A stretch of DNA of 15,467 bases from contig DLIT01000166.1 in NCBI GenBank assembly GCA_002483865.1, forward strand, positions 6,004 to 21,470. The letters run 5' to 3'. Within the stretch, counting starts at the first letter, position 1. Every line of letters starts with the position of its first letter. This document shows positions 14,266-15,467 of this stretch, piece after piece. Both the position numbers and the translations under genes were made by a program. Source of the DNA: Brevundimonas sp. UBA7635. GTDB lineage: Bacteria > Pseudomonadota > Alphaproteobacteria > Caulobacterales > Caulobacteraceae. The notes beneath the pieces are model-generated. The model did not search any database and was not told the DNA's origin. It was given only the letters and a program-made list of their open reading frames with translations.

Positions 14266-14837
14266 AGGCTGATCGCAGCTCTTTTTGTGGCTTCATACTC
14301 AGCCCTACGAATTTCATCGCCGCGTCTTTCCGGCCCTGTCCACGGATCTTTTCGGAATCTGCGGTCGGGCCCGAAATAGTCGCCCACTTCCAGGAAGGGG
14401 CGGCTGTCGCGGGCAACCCACACCATACGTTCAAGCAGGGTAGCAGAGCTGAACGGCTTGGTAATCAGGAAGTTGGCACCGCAATCGCGGGCCTCCTTCA
14501 CCTTGGAACGACGCACGTGGGCAGCGGTCAGGATGACCGGCGCAAAGGCATTCGGCTCCAGTCCCGAACGACGCAGCCAGCGCACGAACTCAAAGCCACT
14601 CATGCCCGGCATCTCGCTATCGACCAAAATCAGGTCGACCGGACAGTCCTTGAGGATGGTGATGGCCTCGGCGGCGCTGGAGCAGGCATGGCGCACCCTC
14701 ATACCAAAGCCCAGGAGGGCCTGGGTGGTCAGTTCCAAGGCAAAGGGAGAATCATCGATGACCATGGTCATCGCGCCCGTGAAATTGATCACGGCGCTCT
14801 GGCGCAGAGTATCGCCGACGCCATTGCTGGTATGCAT
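14262..14837 (-). CDS. CheY-like response regulator with C-terminal extension
   Basis: A 191-aa protein with one receiver domain (about 22-142) and no DNA-binding or enzymatic output domain. The active site is complete: Asp28/Asp29 in VIDDSP, phospho-acceptor Asp73 in LILVDSEMPGMSGFEF, Thr104 in VILTAAH and Lys127 in ITKPF. Residues 145-191 form a charged tail carrying two related motifs, YFGPDRRFR (154-162) and WTGPERRGD (166-174). This tail is seen in other alphaproteobacterial receiver proteins, as far as I recall, without a defined role. The start is ATG 14837 with a weak ribosome binding site (AGGT). It lies 75 bases after accA on the same strand, and its stop overlaps the start of the 161-aa gene. 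No kinase is adjacent; the hybrid kinase 4.4 kb away is a possible but unproven partner. Confidence 0.9.
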   Translation of the reverse strand: MHTSNGVGDTLRQSAVINFTGAMTMVIDDSPFALELTTQALLGFGMRVRHACSSAAEAITILKDCPVDLILVDSEMPGMSGFEFVRWLRRSGLEPNAFAPVILTAAHVRRSKVKEARDCGANFLITKPFSSATLLERMVWVARDSRPFLEVGDYFGPDRRFRKDPWTGPERRGDEIRRAEYEATKRAAISL

Positions 14838-14912
14838 CAGACCTGCTCAGCCCTGGGTGGAGCATCGAATCGCATGGAGAGCGTTCCACGCGACATACGG
14901 CTTGGCTATGAT

Positions 14913-15467
14913 TTAGCTGGCGCGACCGATGGCGTAGAAGCGGTCGGCACGGCGCTTGCGGATTTCATCAGCCGACAGACCTGCCATCAACTTCAACTCT
15001 TCCTGCAGCACATCGCCGACGCTCTGGATGGCGGTCTCACGGGCCGTATGCGCGGCTCCGATCGGTTCGGGAATCACGCGATCGACAATCTTCATTGCCA
15101 GCAGGTCGGGGGCGGTAATCTTCATGGCTATGGCGGCATCCTTGGCCCGTGTGCCGTCGCGCCAAAGAATCCCGGCGGCCCCTTCCGGCGAGATGACCGA
15201 ATAGATCGAGTGTTCCAGCATCAGCACGCGGCTGGCGGCGGCGATGGCGATGGCCCCGCCCGAACCGCCTTCGCCCGTCACCGTGGCGATGGAGGGTACG
15301 CCCAGGGTCAGGGCGCGCTCGGTCGAACGGGCAATGGCCTCGGCCTGGCCCCGCTCTTCGGCACCCAGGCCGGGATAGGCACCGGCGGTATCGACGAAGG
15401 TGAGGACCGGCAGGCCGAACTGTTCGGCCATGTCCATCAGACGCACGGCCTTGCGATAGCCTTCAGG
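14913..15467 (-). CDS. accA: Acetyl-CoA carboxylase carboxyltransferase alpha, N-terminus missing
   Basis: AccA with AccD transfers the carboxyl group from biotin on AccB to acetyl-CoA, making malonyl-CoA, the committed step of fatty acid synthesis. The visible 184 residues are the C-terminal part of a protein usually near 320 aa. The frame runs off the window edge in a whole codon (PEGYRKAVRLMDMAEQFG), so the internal ATG at 15446 is not the start. Diagnostic blocks: FVDTAGAYPGLGAEERGQAEAIA, TVTGEGGSGGAIAIA with the oxyanion-forming glycines, VLMLEHSIYSVISPEGAAGILWRD and DRVIPEPIGAAH. Nothing is disrupted. The 75-base gap to the receiver gene shows no convincing terminator, so read-through is possible. 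Confidence 0.95.
   Translation of the reverse strand, partial: PEGYRKAVRLMDMAEQFGLPVLTFVDTAGAYPGLGAEERGQAEAIARSTERALTLGVPSIATVTGEGGSGGAIAIAAASRVLMLEHSIYSVISPEGAAGILWRDGTRAKDAAIAMKITAPDLLAMKIVDRVIPEPIGAAHTARETAIQSVGDVLQEELKLMAGLSADEIRKRRADRFYAIGRAS

Overview
The window reads as a chromosomal segment of a high-G+C alphaproteobacterium, most likely from Caulobacterales (Caulobacter/Brevundimonas type). This rests on the order plsX-fabH-ihfA-merR, the bolA / J-domain protein / cobS neighbourhood, frequent GTG and TTG starts, GANTC sites in several intergenic gaps, and protein sequences that resemble Caulobacterales homologues from memory. No database search was possible, so the genus is inference. 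The genes are densely packed. No gene-free stretch exceeds 300 bases; the longest interval between protein genes (2606-2873) holds a tRNA and its terminator.

Layout. 1-2605 (+): 3' part of plsX, then fabH, ihfA and a MerR-family regulator, closely spaced and probably co-transcribed. 2677-2753 (+): tRNA-Pro(GGG) with a perfect intrinsic terminator. 2874-4071 (-): an A+T-richer hexapeptide-repeat acyltransferase gene that looks foreign, preceded by two coupled small membrane-protein genes (a DUF2842 protein and an unrecognised 84-aa protein). 4202-5269 (+): heme A synthase (COX15/CtaA type), separated from the convergent cobS gene by a strong bidirectional terminator. 5337-7592 (-): cobS-type AAA+ ATPase, an Ohr peroxidase, and a J-domain protein with a Cys/His cluster. 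7638-7940 (+): BolA-family protein. 8023-9837 (+): membrane hybrid histidine kinase. 9908-13775 (+): MscS channel, threonine aldolase-like PLP enzyme, and Atm1/HMT1-type ABC exporter. 13780-14837 (-): CheY-like receiver protein whose gene overlaps that of an uncharacterised 161-aa protein by ATGA. 14913-15467 (-): accA, cut by the window end.

How the genes fit together. The two ends carry lipid-synthesis genes: plsX and fabH at the left, accA at the right. Respiratory and redox housekeeping is represented by heme A synthase, Ohr, BolA (Fe-S/glutaredoxin-linked in the family) and an Atm1-like exporter. Signalling is represented by the hybrid kinase and the receiver/161-aa pair.

Most of the window is ordinary core genome. 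The parts that deserve a second look are the compositionally distinct acyltransferase beside the tRNA, the receiver plus 161-aa pair, the cobS gene without cobT, the unrecognised membrane sensor of the kinase, and the altered lysine motif of the threonine aldolase-like enzyme. I found no CRISPR array, insertion sequence, integrase or convincing defence system.
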